64,000 bases of DNA from Corallococcus sp. AS-1-6 (GTDB taxonomy: Bacteria; Myxococcota; Myxococcia; Myxococcales; Myxococcaceae), in assembly GCF_020037015.1 (NCBI RefSeq), contig NZ_JAIQDE010000011.1:62001-126000 (forward strand), given 5' to 3'. Both the position numbers and the translations under genes were made by a program. Shown here piece after piece: positions 43,168 through 52,103 of the stretch (position 1 is the first letter of the stretch; each line of letters begins with the position of its first letter). The notes under the pieces are model-generated. The model made no database searches. It was given only the letters and a program-made list of their open reading frames with translations, and was not told where the DNA came from.

Positions 43168-44781
43168 ATGAGCGCCAACGCGAAGTCGCAGGCCCGGAGC
43201 AACGCCCAGGACATGCAGCAGGAGGGGATGGGGCGGCCGTCGCTGATCCGCCTGGAGGGGGGCCTGGAGCGCTCCCGCTACGCGGACGGCTGGCGGGCGG
43301 GCAAGCCGGCGGAGGACCCGGACAAGGTGAAGAAGTGGGGGCTCATCACCGCGCGGCCCAGCGAGTTCCTCATCCACATGCGCCGGGGGCGCGTGCGCGA
43401 GGTGAGCGGCCAGGGCGCGAGCTGCTTCAAGCTGCCGGGGGACTCGGTGGCCATCGTGCCCACCAGCATCCAGCGCTTCCAGTTCACCGCGGATCAGGTG
43501 ACGAGCGAGAAGGTGGGCGTGGCGGTGACGGGCCTGGCGGTGTACCGCATCGCGGATCCGCTGGTGGCCTTCCGGATGCTCAACTTCAGCTACCCGGAGC
43601 GCGCGCAGGAGAAGCTGGCGGAGCTGCTCGGGGAGATGTTCGTGGGCGCGGCGCGCCGGCTGGTGGCGAACCTCACCGTGGAGCAGTGCCTCACCCGGCG
43701 CAAGGAGGGCATCGCCGAGGAGCTGATGCGAGAGATCGCGCCGGTGCTCTCCGGGCGGGGCCGGCTGGAGGACCGCACCGACTCCGGCTGGGGCGTGCTG
43801 CTGGACACGATTGAAATCCAGGACGTGCGCGTGCTCTCCAGCGCCGTCTTCGAGCACATGCAGGCCCGCTTCCGCCGCGAGCAGGAGCGGCAGGCGCGCG
43901 AGGCGGAGCTGGCCAAGGAGCGCTTCGTGCGGCGCGAGGAGACGGAGGCCGAGCGCGTGCTCAACCTCCAGAAGCTCGCCGCGCGCGAGGAGGTCCGCCA
44001 GCGCACGCAGGGCACGGACGAGCAGGCGCGGCTGGAGCAGCTCGCGGTGGAGGCGCGGCTCGCCCAGGCGAAGATGGAGCAGGTGCGCCAGCAGCAGCAG
44101 GAGCGCACGTCCGTGGAGCGGGAGGTCGCGCTCGCGAAGCTGGCCGCGCAGGAGGAGGTCCGCACGCGCACGCAGGCCCTGAAGGAGCAGGCCCGGCTGG
44201 AGGCGCTGGCCACGGACGCGCGGCTGGAGGAGGCGCGGCTCACGAGCGAGCGGCAGCTCGCGTACAACCGCGCGCAGGGAGAGCTGGAGCAACTGCGCTG
44301 GGAGCAGGAGGCGGAGGCCGCCAGGGCCCAGGTGGAGCTGGACCGGCTGCGCCGCCAGCGCGAGGCGGAGGCCGCGCGTCACGAGGTCCAGCTCGCGGAG
44401 GCCCAGCAGGAGGCCGAGCAGTTGTCCGCCCGGCTCCAGGTGCTCCTGACGAAGCAGTCCATCGCGGAGGCGGAGGCCGGCATCGCGGAGCTGGAGCTGC
44501 GCCGCACCCGCGCGCAGCAGGGGCTGGAGCTGGAGCGCGCGAAGACGCTGCGCGACATCGAGAACGCGGTGAGCCCGGAGGTCATCCAGTTGACGTTGGC
44601 GCAGCAGTTGCCGCAGGTGGCGGCGGCCTTCCAGCAGCGGATGGGCGAGGTGCACGTGACGGCGGTGGATGGAGCGAACCCCTTTGGCTACATCGCCGCC
44701 GCCGTGGAGGGCGTGATGGGGCTGGCGCGCTCCGCGGGGCTGAAGGTGCCTGCCTCCCCCGCGCAGATGCCGGCGGGGTAG
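43168..44781 (+). CDS. SPFH/band-7 (flotillin-like) protein without membrane anchor
   Basis: 537 residues from an ATG with GGAGGG ten bases upstream. An SPFH domain fills about residues 60-240 (VAIVPTSIQRFQFTADQVTSEKV-type strands), then a long Glu/Arg/Gln-rich coiled coil (about 240-475). The end (NPFGYIAAAVEGVMGLARSAGL) is amphipathic. No transmembrane or signal sequence is visible, unlike classical flotillins, so membrane contact would be peripheral. Related proteins form large rings or scaffolds. Function unknown; divergent from iscS. Confidence 0.82.
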   Translation: MSANAKSQARSNAQDMQQEGMGRPSLIRLEGGLERSRYADGWRAGKPAEDPDKVKKWGLITARPSEFLIHMRRGRVREVSGQGASCFKLPGDSVAIVPTSIQRFQFTADQVTSEKVGVAVTGLAVYRIADPLVAFRMLNFSYPERAQEKLAELLGEMFVGAARRLVANLTVEQCLTRRKEGIAEELMREIAPVLSGRGRLEDRTDSGWGVLLDTIEIQDVRVLSSAVFEHMQARFRREQERQAREAELAKERFVRREETEAERVLNLQKLAAREEVRQRTQGTDEQARLEQLAVEARLAQAKMEQVRQQQQERTSVEREVALAKLAAQEEVRTRTQALKEQARLEALATDARLEEARLTSERQLAYNRAQGELEQLRWEQEAEAARAQVELDRLRRQREAEAARHEVQLAEAQQEAEQLSARLQVLLTKQSIAEAEAGIAELELRRTRAQQGLELERAKTLRDIENAVSPEVIQLTLAQQLPQVAAAFQQRMGEVHVTAVDGANPFGYIAAAVEGVMGLARSAGLKVPASPAQMPAG

Positions 44782-44850
44782 CCGCGTCCCCGGCCTCCGC
44801 ATATAGAAGGGGCCTCCGAAGGTCCGGACGCGCGGAGGCGTAAGGCACGC

Positions 44851-46275
44851 ATGGACACGAAGAAGCTGACGCTGGCGGCGGTGGTGGCGGGTGTGGCGGT
44901 GGCGGTGGTGCCGTGGCTGTTGCCCACGGGGCCGAGCGCCGGGCTGGACGCGGCCCGGTTCCTGGAGTCCGGCAACCTCGCGTGGGGCGCGCTGGTGGTG
45001 TTCGCCGGCGGCCTGCTCACCGCGATGACGCCGTGCGTGTACCCGCTCATCCCCATCACCGTGTCGGTGTTCGGCGCGAGGAAGGCGGAGGCGCGGGGCC
45101 GCTCGCTGGCGCTGACGACGTCGTACATCGTGGGCATGGGCGTGGTGTTCAGCGCGCTGGGCATCCTGGCGGCGAAGACGGGCCAGGCTTTCGGCGCCAT
45201 GCTGGGCAGCCCCGCGGTGGTGATGGGGCTGGCGGCGTTCCTGCTGCTGCTGGCCTCGTCGATGTTCGGCGCGTTCGAGCTGGCACTGCCGTCGTCCCTG
45301 CAGACGAAGCTGAGCAACGTGGGCGGCGCGGGCATCGCCGGGGCGTTCGTGATGGGCAGCGTGTCCGGGTTCCTGGCGGCGCCGTGCACGGGGCCGGTGC
45401 TCACGGGCCTGTTGGCCTTCGTGGCGAAGTCCGCCAACACGACGCTGGGCGCGACGCTGCTGTTCATCTACGCGCTGGGCATCGGCGTGCCGTTCTTCCT
45501 CATCGGCGTCTTCACCGTGCGCCTGCCGCGCGGTGGCGTGTGGATGGAGTGGGTGAAGAGCGTGCTGGGCATCATGCTGGTGGCGCTCGCGTTCTCGTAC
45601 CTGAAGGACGCCTTCCCCTGGGCGCGCGACCACGTGAAGGCGCTGGGCGCCGAGGTGGGCCAGGTGCCCGGCGCGGTGATGGCCGCGGCGCTGGTGATGG
45701 TGGGCGTCGGGGTGGGCGCGGTGCACCGCTCGTTCAAGGAGGGCGCGCGCGACTTCGGCTTCAAGGCGCTGGGCGTGGCGCTGGTGGTGGGCGCGCTGGT
45801 GGTGCGCGGCGGCGCGCTGGACGCGCGGCCCGTGGGTGAGCTGTGGGTGCGCATGGGGCTCCAGGAGCGCCCGGTGGCGCCGTCCTGGCAGTGGCACCAC
45901 GTGATGCCGGAGAAGCAGGCGACGTTCGACGCCGGCCAGTTCGAGCGGGTGCTCGCGGCGGCGAAGAAGGAGGGCCGCCCGGTGCTCATCGACTTCTTCG
46001 CGGACTGGTGCGCGGCCTGCAAGGAGCTGGACCGGCTGACGTACCCGTCCACGGAGGTCATCTCCCAGGCGCAGGACAGCCGCTTCCTCACCATCAAGAT
46101 CGACGCGACGAACAGCGAGGACCGCCTGGATGCGCTGATGGAGAAGCTGGGCGTGGAGGGCCTGCCCACGGTGGCCTTCGTGAACCCGGACGGCACCGTG
46201 CTGACGAAGCCGCGCGTGACGGGCTTCCTGGAGCCCGTGCCCTTCGCGGCGGAGATGCAGAAGGTCGTCCAGTAG
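44851..46275 (+). CDS. dsbD: Thiol:disulfide interchange protein DsbD, lacking the alpha domain
   Basis: 474 residues. N-terminal hydrophobic segment, then the membrane beta domain with its two redox cysteines in AMTPCVYPLIPI and FLAAPCTGPVLTG. A C-terminal thioredoxin-like gamma domain carries DFFADWCAACKELD. The N-terminal periplasmic alpha domain of E. coli DsbD is absent, so another protein must take the electrons in the periplasm. It moves reducing power from cytoplasmic thioredoxin outward, for example for cytochrome c maturation. Confidence 0.92.
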   Translation: MDTKKLTLAAVVAGVAVAVVPWLLPTGPSAGLDAARFLESGNLAWGALVVFAGGLLTAMTPCVYPLIPITVSVFGARKAEARGRSLALTTSYIVGMGVVFSALGILAAKTGQAFGAMLGSPAVVMGLAAFLLLLASSMFGAFELALPSSLQTKLSNVGGAGIAGAFVMGSVSGFLAAPCTGPVLTGLLAFVAKSANTTLGATLLFIYALGIGVPFFLIGVFTVRLPRGGVWMEWVKSVLGIMLVALAFSYLKDAFPWARDHVKALGAEVGQVPGAVMAAALVMVGVGVGAVHRSFKEGARDFGFKALGVALVVGALVVRGGALDARPVGELWVRMGLQERPVAPSWQWHHVMPEKQATFDAGQFERVLAAAKKEGRPVLIDFFADWCAACKELDRLTYPSTEVISQAQDSRFLTIKIDATNSEDRLDALMEKLGVEGLPTVAFVNPDGTVLTKPRVTGFLEPVPFAAEMQKVVQ

Positions 46276-46294
46276 GCTGTGGTAGGAGGCTCGA

Positions 46295-47407
46295 ATGCTT
46301 GAGCGGCTCTACGTCGACAATTACCGGTGCTTCGTCAACTTCGAGTGGAAGCCCGACCGGCTGGCGCTGCTGCTGGGAGAGAACGGCTCGGGCAAGACGT
46401 CGGTCCTCGACGTGTTGTGGAGTGTGCGAAGTCTGGTTGTACGAGACCGCGAGGTCCGCGGATGCTTCCCACACGAGTCCCGGACCCGGTGGGAATCCAG
46501 GCTGAACCAGCGCGTGGAACTGGATGTGCGACTGGGCCAGGATCTCTACAAGTACCGTTTGCAGGTAGACCACGATGAAGAGGAACCATCCAATACCCGG
46601 GTCGGGTTCGAGTCTCTTCATTGCAACGAGACGTCACTGCTGGAGTTCGTCAACGGGCAGCTCACGATACGTGGAAGTAAGGGGGCGCCGGACGTCACGT
46701 TCAGCGCCCGCACAGGCAGTTCGGGACTGAGTGCGCTCGGGACAGGGGCCAAGAAGCTCGCGGTATTCAAGCGTTGGCTTGACGAGGACGTTTGGTACTT
46801 CCGTCCGGATCCACGCCGGATGTCGGGCCGCACGGACGCGCAACGCGACATGCTCGAGGAGAGCCTTCACAATCTCGCGTCGTGGTACCCGCCGCTCATC
46901 ACGCATGAATTGATGGATGCCATCCGTATCCAGGATGCGCTTCGCGAGGTCATCCCGGGATTTGAAGCACTGGCGGTGGACAAGACACGGCCCCAGCTCC
47001 AGGTCCGGTTCTCCGCAGGCAAGGGAGCCCCTTATTCGGTGGACTTTGTTGAGCTGTCAGACGGCCAGCGCGCGCTCATCGCGCTCTACATCTTGCGCCA
47101 CACCGTGATCAAACCGGGGCGGCTGATCATCTTCGATGAGCCCGACAACTACGTCGCTCTGCGGGAGATTCAGCCTTGGCTGCTCGACGTCGTCGATGCT
47201 GCTTCGGAGGAAGACGGACCCCAGGTCTTCTTCGTGAGCCATCATCCCGAGTTCCTCAATCAGCTGGCTCCCTCGAATGGAACAAGGTTCTTCCGCCAGG
47301 CCGGAGGGCCTTCGAGAATCGAGCCCTTCCAAGGGCTTCCTGGGCTGAATTCAGCGGAAGTCGTCGCACGCGGCTGGGAGGACACCACGGAGCCGCCTCA
47401 TGAGTAG
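46295..47407 (+). CDS. ABC-type AAA ATPase of a two-gene ATPase-TOPRIM module
   Basis: 370 residues. Walker A GENGSGKTS at residues 29-37, a signature-like LSDGQRALIALYIL, Walker B RLIIFDEPDNYV and a switch His in VFFVSHHPEF, all intact; the middle lacks a long coiled coil, so it is of the AAA_15/AAA_21 (OLD/RecF-like) type rather than SMC. Codon usage is clearly less GC-rich than flanking genes (about 50-55% G+C in sampled lines against about 70%), suggesting transfer. It overlaps the next gene by eight bases and follows dsbD by 19. The layout resembles anti-phage ATPase plus TOPRIM systems (PARIS, AbiL, OLD/Gabija). Function inferred. Confidence 0.85.
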   Translation: MLERLYVDNYRCFVNFEWKPDRLALLLGENGSGKTSVLDVLWSVRSLVVRDREVRGCFPHESRTRWESRLNQRVELDVRLGQDLYKYRLQVDHDEEEPSNTRVGFESLHCNETSLLEFVNGQLTIRGSKGAPDVTFSARTGSSGLSALGTGAKKLAVFKRWLDEDVWYFRPDPRRMSGRTDAQRDMLEESLHNLASWYPPLITHELMDAIRIQDALREVIPGFEALAVDKTRPQLQVRFSAGKGAPYSVDFVELSDGQRALIALYILRHTVIKPGRLIIFDEPDNYVALREIQPWLLDVVDAASEEDGPQVFFVSHHPEFLNQLAPSNGTRFFRQAGGPSRIEPFQGLPGLNSAEVVARGWEDTTEPPHE

Positions 47408-47948
47408 TCGTGGAGTCAAGTACGTCATCCTCTGTGAGGATAAACAGGCACGAACCTTCATTGAACGAGCGCTTAAATCTCGGGGTGTGGGACGTCGGGA
47501 TATTCGCACGGAGCCATTGCCCTCCTCTGTAGGAGGCGCAGGGGAGCAGTATGTGCGCCAGCGTGCGCCCGAGCAGATCAAGGCGCATCGGACTGCTCAC
47601 GTGAACGCGGCGTTGATCATCCATGTCGATGCGGATCCCGCCAACTCCGTCCATGACCGCCGCCAGCAACTCGACGCGGCGCTCAAGGAGCAGGGGCAAT
47701 CGCCTGTGACGAATCCGGAGCGAATCGCCCGCCTCGTCCCCAAGCGGAACATCGAGACGTGGATCCGCTTCTATCTGGACGGTTCGCCGGTCGACGAAGT
47801 CCAGGCGTACCCGAAGTACACTGGGAACGAGAGTGCTTGCTGGCCCGCTGCGGATTCCTTCGCGCGAGATGCCGCAGGCAACGTCCAGCCCCCGCAGGCA
47901 CCAGGGTCCCTCCTGCTGGGGCTCGATGAGTTCCGGTGCGTTCTGTAG
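47400..47948 (+). CDS. TOPRIM-like partner of the preceding ATPase
   Basis: 182 residues; its ATG lies within the last codons of the ATPase gene. A possible TOPRIM core: strand with acidic residue VKYVILCEDKQARTF, then DxD in ALIIHVDADPANS, then KRNIETWIRFYL with a conserved-looking Glu-Thr-Trp. In families such as DUF4276, DUF4435 and RloB similar features form a metal-dependent nuclease or nucleotide-processing site. Low G+C like its partner (47401-47460 is 48%). The C-terminus is short and lacks an obvious extra domain. It is followed 18 bases later by the convergent tapT gene. Exact family uncertain. Confidence 0.75.
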   Translation: MSSRGVKYVILCEDKQARTFIERALKSRGVGRRDIRTEPLPSSVGGAGEQYVRQRAPEQIKAHRTAHVNAALIIHVDADPANSVHDRRQQLDAALKEQGQSPVTNPERIARLVPKRNIETWIRFYLDGSPVDEVQAYPKYTGNESACWPAADSFARDAAGNVQPPQAPGSLLLGLDEFRCVL

Positions 47949-47966
47949 CGCCCCGGCCACCGCCCG

Positions 47967-48557
47967 CTAGAGGTAGTTCTCCCAGCCCAGCCGCCCGCGG
48001 CTCGCGAGCACGCGCTCGATCATCAGCTCGTGCAGCGTGAGCAGCGGCTTCGCGATGTCCTCGCCCTCCAGCCGCGCGAGCGCGCCGGCCATGGCCTCCA
48101 GCGTGGACATCCCGTCCGGGTGCGGCGGCTTGCGCAGCCGCCGCGTGTCCGGGGCGGGCGGCGGCAGCCTCATGCCGGGCAGGCGCCGCAGGGCGGGGAC
48201 GCGCTGCACCATGCGCCGCGCCTGCGCCCAGCTCCCGTCGATGACCACGAGCCGCTTCGGCGGAGGCCCCTCCGCCTCCGGTGCGTCCGGGAAGAGCAGC
48301 CACGTGTCCGGCGCGTCCAGCACCGACGCGTCGAAGGGCGCTCCGGGCGCGCCGTACGACACGATGTGGCAGCGGGGCAGGGCCAGCGCCGCGATGCGCG
48401 CCGTGTTGGTGCTCTTCTGCGACTCCTTGTTATGCCGGATGATCAGCAGCTCCGTGCGCGTGGGGATGACGGGCACGTTGGCGCACAGGCACAAGGCCGT
48501 GGGCAGGTAGCAGCGCGCACAGCGACCCGACAGGTCCTCCGGGGTGCTCGACCTCAT
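47967..48557 (-). CDS. tapT: tRNA-uridine aminocarboxypropyltransferase (DTW domain)
   Basis: Transfers a 3-amino-3-carboxypropyl group from SAM to tRNA uridine (acp3U47 in E. coli). 196 residues. Zinc-type cysteines in GRCARCYLPTALCLC near the N-terminus, and the DTW-family active-site segment LVVIDGSWAQARRM. The start overlaps the stop of the upstream minus-strand gene by four bases. Convergent with the ATPase-TOPRIM pair. Confidence 0.9.
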   Translation of the reverse strand: MRSSTPEDLSGRCARCYLPTALCLCANVPVIPTRTELLIIRHNKESQKSTNTARIAALALPRCHIVSYGAPGAPFDASVLDAPDTWLLFPDAPEAEGPPPKRLVVIDGSWAQARRMVQRVPALRRLPGMRLPPPAPDTRRLRKPPHPDGMSTLEAMAGALARLEGEDIAKPLLTLHELMIERVLASRGRLGWENYL

Positions 48558-49111
48558 TTCGCCGCGGTGCGGTAGCGCTCCATCAGGGCCCGCGCCTCAC
48601 GCAGCTTCTCCTCGACGAAGCGGTCGTCCGCGTCCGGCTCGTACTCGGCGTCCGGCGGATCCAACTGGAAGAGGGCGGACAGGCTCGCGGGGGCGACCTC
48701 CAGCCACTCGGACGTGCGGGTGAGCGCGGCCTGCCTCCGCCCGGCGAACGTCTCCGGCCCGTCCTCCGGGCCGCACCGGCAGATGCGCGCGGAGTCCCCG
48801 GACACGTCCACGTAGAGCCCCAGCACCTCCGCGTCCACCTCCGCGGCCAGCGCGCAGGTGGCCTCGCTGACGTAGGCCGCCATGGCCTGCGCCGCGCTGC
48901 GCTCCGTCAGCGAGCGCACCAGGTACACCTGCCACCCGGCCTCCGTGAGCGCACCGGCCTCGCTCAGCGGGGCCAGCTCCGCCGGAGGCGCCTGGATGCG
49001 CGACAGCAGCCGGCGCACCGGGACCTCCAGCCGCTCGAGCCGGGCGTTCGACGCGGGGCAGAAGAAGACCACGCGGTACTCTCGGCTGTCGGCGGCGGTT
49101 TCCATGGGCAT
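48554..49111 (-). CDS. Hypothetical protein coupled to tapT
   Basis: About 185 residues from the ATG at 49111 (MPMETAADSREYRVV); a second ATG at 49105 is equally possible, and neither has a strong ribosome binding site. Mixed alpha/beta with no signal peptide or membrane helix. A CRCGPEDGPETF segment with two Cys sits in the middle. C-terminal acidic helix (DADDRFVEEKLREARALMER). I do not recognise the family. Its stop overlaps the tapT start, so it may act with TapT. Confidence 0.65.
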   Translation of the reverse strand: MPMETAADSREYRVVFFCPASNARLERLEVPVRRLLSRIQAPPAELAPLSEAGALTEAGWQVYLVRSLTERSAAQAMAAYVSEATCALAAEVDAEVLGLYVDVSGDSARICRCGPEDGPETFAGRRQAALTRTSEWLEVAPASLSALFQLDPPDAEYEPDADDRFVEEKLREARALMERYRTAAK

Positions 49112-49487
49112 ACGGCGGTGGCCCAAGAGGACCAAAGGACTCCCCAGGCACGCAAGGGGGGAGTTTCGTCCGAGGACGCTTCCCCGGGCCCCGGGAGGAC
49201 TCCGCCCCCCGCCTGACGCACCAGGAGGTGCCGCCCGGGCCCGCCTCCACCGCGGATCCGCGTTCACGAAACCGCCCCATCCGCCGGGACGCCGCCGGGG
49301 CATGCTGACGCCCATTTTCCGCCCCCCTTTTCACGCCGGGTCTGGCCCGAGCCACCCCGGAGGCAAGTCTCACCCATGGAGAGACATTGGATCGGGGAGT
49401 CCCTGGATGTCTGTCTATTCCATGCAAGGAATTGGCGTCTGCTTGAAGTGTTTCAGCCGTACTGGTCGCCGTGCTGCGGAAAGAAGC

Positions 49488-49504
49488 GCGACAGCATTTG
49501 TCGC
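49488..49504. promoter_or_regulatory. Dyad upstream of the ECF sigma operon
   Basis: GCGACA-gcatt-TGTCGC, perfect six-base arms, 60 bases before the sigma-factor start in a locally AT-richer stretch (about 49370-49520). Plausible operator. The rest of 49112-49564 holds no gene I can support. Confidence 0.45.
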
Positions 49505-49564
49505 ATCCGTGAGAAGAAAAGAATCCGGCCCTCGGCGTTCTCTGGAGGGAAGGGAGGCGGTCGC

Positions 49565-50146
49565 ATGGTGCCAGGGAGGGAGGAGCCGCCAGTCCGGGAG
49601 GGCTCTGGAGGGGAGTTCGCCGCGTTCGCGATCCGCCATCAGCCGGTGCTGGTCGCCATCGCGCGCAATGTCTGCGGCAAGAGTGCCAGTGATTGCGACG
49701 ACCTGGTGCAGGACGTGCTCTTGCGCGCGCTCCTGCAATGGGAGCGGCTCAAGCGCTGGCCGGAGCCCGCACGCCGCGCGTGGCTGGTGCGCGTGCTGCA
49801 CAACCGGTTCCTGGACCAGTGCCGCCGCCAGGGCGCGGAGACGGACCGCCGGGTGGACCTGCACAACGTCCACATGCTCTTCGAGGACCCGGAGGACGCG
49901 CCGGAGCCCGAGCAGTGGGAGTGCGTCACGGAGGACGAGCTGCGCCAGGCCGTGGCGCGGCTCAACGAGAAGCTGCGTCAGGCGTTCGAACTGCACGCGC
50001 GGGGCCTGCGCCACGCGGAGATCGCCCGGCGGATGAACACCCCCAGCGCGGGAACGGTGGGCACGTGGCTCTTCCACGCCCGCCGCCGCCTCAAGGCCAT
50101 GCTCCACGACACCGCGGAACGCCGCCGCCAGGAGAGGGAACGATGA
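49565..50146 (+). CDS. ECF-type RNA polymerase sigma factor
   Basis: 193 residues from an ATG with GGGAGG eight bases upstream; the frame stays open further upstream but without a better start. Sigma region 2 is at about residues 15-85 (DCDDLVQDVLLRALLQWERL), region 4 at about 120-185 (LRHAEIARRMNTPSAGTVGTWLFHARRRL). Stop and next start overlap (ATGA), coupling it to a zf-HC2 protein, the usual anti-sigma arrangement. Target promoters unknown. Confidence 0.88.
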   Translation: MVPGREEPPVREGSGGEFAAFAIRHQPVLVAIARNVCGKSASDCDDLVQDVLLRALLQWERLKRWPEPARRAWLVRVLHNRFLDQCRRQGAETDRRVDLHNVHMLFEDPEDAPEPEQWECVTEDELRQAVARLNEKLRQAFELHARGLRHAEIARRMNTPSAGTVGTWLFHARRRLKAMLHDTAERRRQERER

Positions 50147-50616
50147 GCACCGCGTGTGAAGACCTCCAGCCCTTCCTGGACGGCAGCCTGTCCGCCGAGG
50201 ACCAGCGCCGCGTCCGGGGCCACCTGGCCACCTGCGACGTCTGCGCCCGCCGCTTCCATGACCTGCTGCAACTGGAGATGCTCGCGAGGCTCGCGCTGGA
50301 GGACCCCGCGGAGAGCGAGCGCTGGGTGTCCGCCCGTCAGGCCCGCGAGACGGTGCCCGGGTCCTGGGACGACGACGTGCCGGAGAACTGGCCCGGGGAC
50401 GTGCTCGCCACGCAGGTGCCCCCGCCCCCGGATCGCGAGGGCCGGGCCTGGCACCAGGGCGCCCGCCGCTTCCGCCGCCGCTGCCCGGGCTGCGCCAACT
50501 GCTGCCCCTGGTTCGCGAAGACGGAGGCGGTGGAGGCCGTCAGCGCGCCGCGCCTCCCGTGCCCGCGCACCAGCCGCTCCGGCGGAACGCTGATGCGCCC
50601 CCGCACGCGGCGCTGA
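50143..50616 (+). CDS. Soluble zf-HC2 anti-sigma-like protein
   Basis: 157 residues. The N-terminal zinc-binding anti-sigma motif is GHLATCDVCARRF (H-x3-C-x2-C). There is no transmembrane helix, so it would act in the cytosol. A second cysteine cluster CPGCANCCPW near residue 118 could bind metal or sense oxidation. Coupled to the sigma gene; probable antagonist. The C-terminal end is rich in Arg, Pro and Cys. Confidence 0.78.
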   Translation: MSTACEDLQPFLDGSLSAEDQRRVRGHLATCDVCARRFHDLLQLEMLARLALEDPAESERWVSARQARETVPGSWDDDVPENWPGDVLATQVPPPPDREGRAWHQGARRFRRRCPGCANCCPWFAKTEAVEAVSAPRLPCPRTSRSGGTLMRPRTRR

Positions 50617-50775
50617 AGGCGCGGGCGCCTGGCGCCTGTTCCTCCTCGGAGACTGGGCGGTGGGCAGGCGGGGGAGCAGGCGACGGACGCTGCCAGCGGA
50701 ATCCACCAAGGATTGCTCCCGCTCGCGTTTCGCAAGGGACGGGAGGCGGCCTTGAGACTCGGGCCCTGACGCTTG

Positions 50776-51627
50776 ATGGATCTCTGGTGCAAGAAGCTCT
50801 ACCGCTTCCTGGATGGGGAGCTGGAATCGGGGGACGAGGAGCACTTCCGGCTCCATCTGGCCCTCTGCCGTGCGTGCGCCAGTGGGCTGCATGATGCCAT
50901 GCAGTTGGAGATGCTCAGCGTCCAGGCCCTGTGTGGCGCGGTGGCCCACAACGACGCTCCACCACCGCCCAGCACCCCTGTCCGCGGACCGCTCCGCTTC
51001 GCGTTGCCGCGCGGCCGGTGGCGGCATGCGCTGGGCGCGGTGCTGGCCATGGGGCTGGGCGCGCTCGCCGCGTTCCTGACCGGGGACGGCTTCAAGCCGG
51101 GGGACGCGTGGCGGGCGGATGCGTCCGCGCGGGAGCTGGAGGCGCGCATCGCGTATCCGGCCGCGGACCGCTACCTCCCCTACGTCCCCGTCCGGACGGG
51201 GGCGGCTAGCGGAGCGGCGCTCGTGACCGAACCGCCGGTGCCCCTGCGCACCCTGGCGGCGCTGGAGGAGCGGGGGGACCTGCACGGCATCGCGGCGGCC
51301 TACCTGGTGCGCGGCGAACTGCGTCAGGCGTCGGACTTCCTGTCGCGCAGCGCCCCCTCGCTGGACCGGGACAGCGACCGGGCCGTGGTGGCGATGGCGG
51401 CGGGGGACTGGCGGCGCGCCCTGGACCTGCTCGAAGGCGTGCTGCGTCAGGCACCGGACCATCCCCAGGCCCTGTGGAACCGGGCGCTGGTGCTCCGGGC
51501 CATGGGGCTCCGGCTCCAGGCGGCGGAGGCCTTCGAGGCCGTGGCCCGCCGGGGGGAGCCGGGGTGGAGCGAGGAGGCCGGAATCCGGGCCCTGGCGCTC
51601 CGGCAGGGGGGCTCCTTCGTGAAATGA
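50776..51627 (+). CDS. zf-HC2 protein with one membrane helix and TPR-like end
   Basis: 283 residues from the ATG at 50776. The N-terminal motif HLALCRACASGLHDAMQLEML parallels the neighbour's HLATCDVCARRFHDLLQLEML closely, so the two are paralogues. A transmembrane helix lies at about residues 88-105 (ALGAVLAMGLGALAAFL), followed by an outside region with a TPR-like repeat (ALDLLEGVLRQAPDHPQALW). It may be a second, membrane-bound regulator of the sigma factor. No ribosome binding site is obvious. Confidence 0.75.
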   Translation: MDLWCKKLYRFLDGELESGDEEHFRLHLALCRACASGLHDAMQLEMLSVQALCGAVAHNDAPPPPSTPVRGPLRFALPRGRWRHALGAVLAMGLGALAAFLTGDGFKPGDAWRADASARELEARIAYPAADRYLPYVPVRTGAASGAALVTEPPVPLRTLAALEERGDLHGIAAAYLVRGELRQASDFLSRSAPSLDRDSDRAVVAMAAGDWRRALDLLEGVLRQAPDHPQALWNRALVLRAMGLRLQAAEAFEAVARRGEPGWSEEAGIRALALRQGGSFVK

Positions 51628-51733
51628 GTAGGGGGCGACCCAAGGATTCTGGCGGTCGGCGTCTAATTATCGAGGCGCGGCGTGGCGACGGCGGCGTGGG
51701 TGGACGGCAAGACACCGCACCCGGGGGGATTCG

Positions 51734-51916
51734 ATGTACCGCATCGATGCGTGGAGCCAGGGGGAAGGCGTGCTGTGGGCGCCCGGTTCCAACGGGGGCG
51801 CGGGCGTGCGGGAGGACACACACGAGGGGAACGGGGCGGAGGGCTCCCGGCACGAAGGCGAGCAACCGCCCCTCGACTTTGAGGAAAGCGACCTGGATTG
51901 GGTCGCCAGCTACTGA
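51734..51916 (+). CDS. Small acidic protein of 60 residues
   Basis: Starts with ATG five bases after GGGGGGA. Sequence opens MYRIDAWSQGEGVLW and ends DFEESDLDWVASY; Gly/Glu-rich in the middle, no Cys, no signal peptide. It sits between the sigma operon and its terminator. GC at third positions is high, as for real genes. Function unknown; could be a regulator or a peptide precursor. Flanking stretches 51628-51733 and 51917-52103 show nothing further. Confidence 0.5.
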   Translation: MYRIDAWSQGEGVLWAPGSNGGAGVREDTHEGNGAEGSRHEGEQPPLDFEESDLDWVASY

Positions 51917-52103
51917 GGTAACGGCGCGCGCGGTTGGATGTTCGCGCTCCACGCGGCCTTCGGGGGAGGGCCGCCGCTTCCAGTGGATTCGCGGGCCGTG
52001 AGGCCGGCGGGTTCCAGGTGTCCCGGACCGGGGGGGAAGGGATCCGGAAGCGTGAGGGAGCCAGGACATCCGAGCGGGTGAGCAGGTGGGAATGCGCCCC
52101 AGG

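Noticed and set aside
43015-45900. Long minus-strand frame opposite the SPFH and dsbD genes
   Set aside because: Composition artefact of high GC; no domain seen.
49376-49564. N-terminal extension of the ECF sigma factor
   Set aside because: The frame is open, but the extension is Cys/Lys-rich, of lower GC, and the ATG at 49565 has a much better ribosome binding site.
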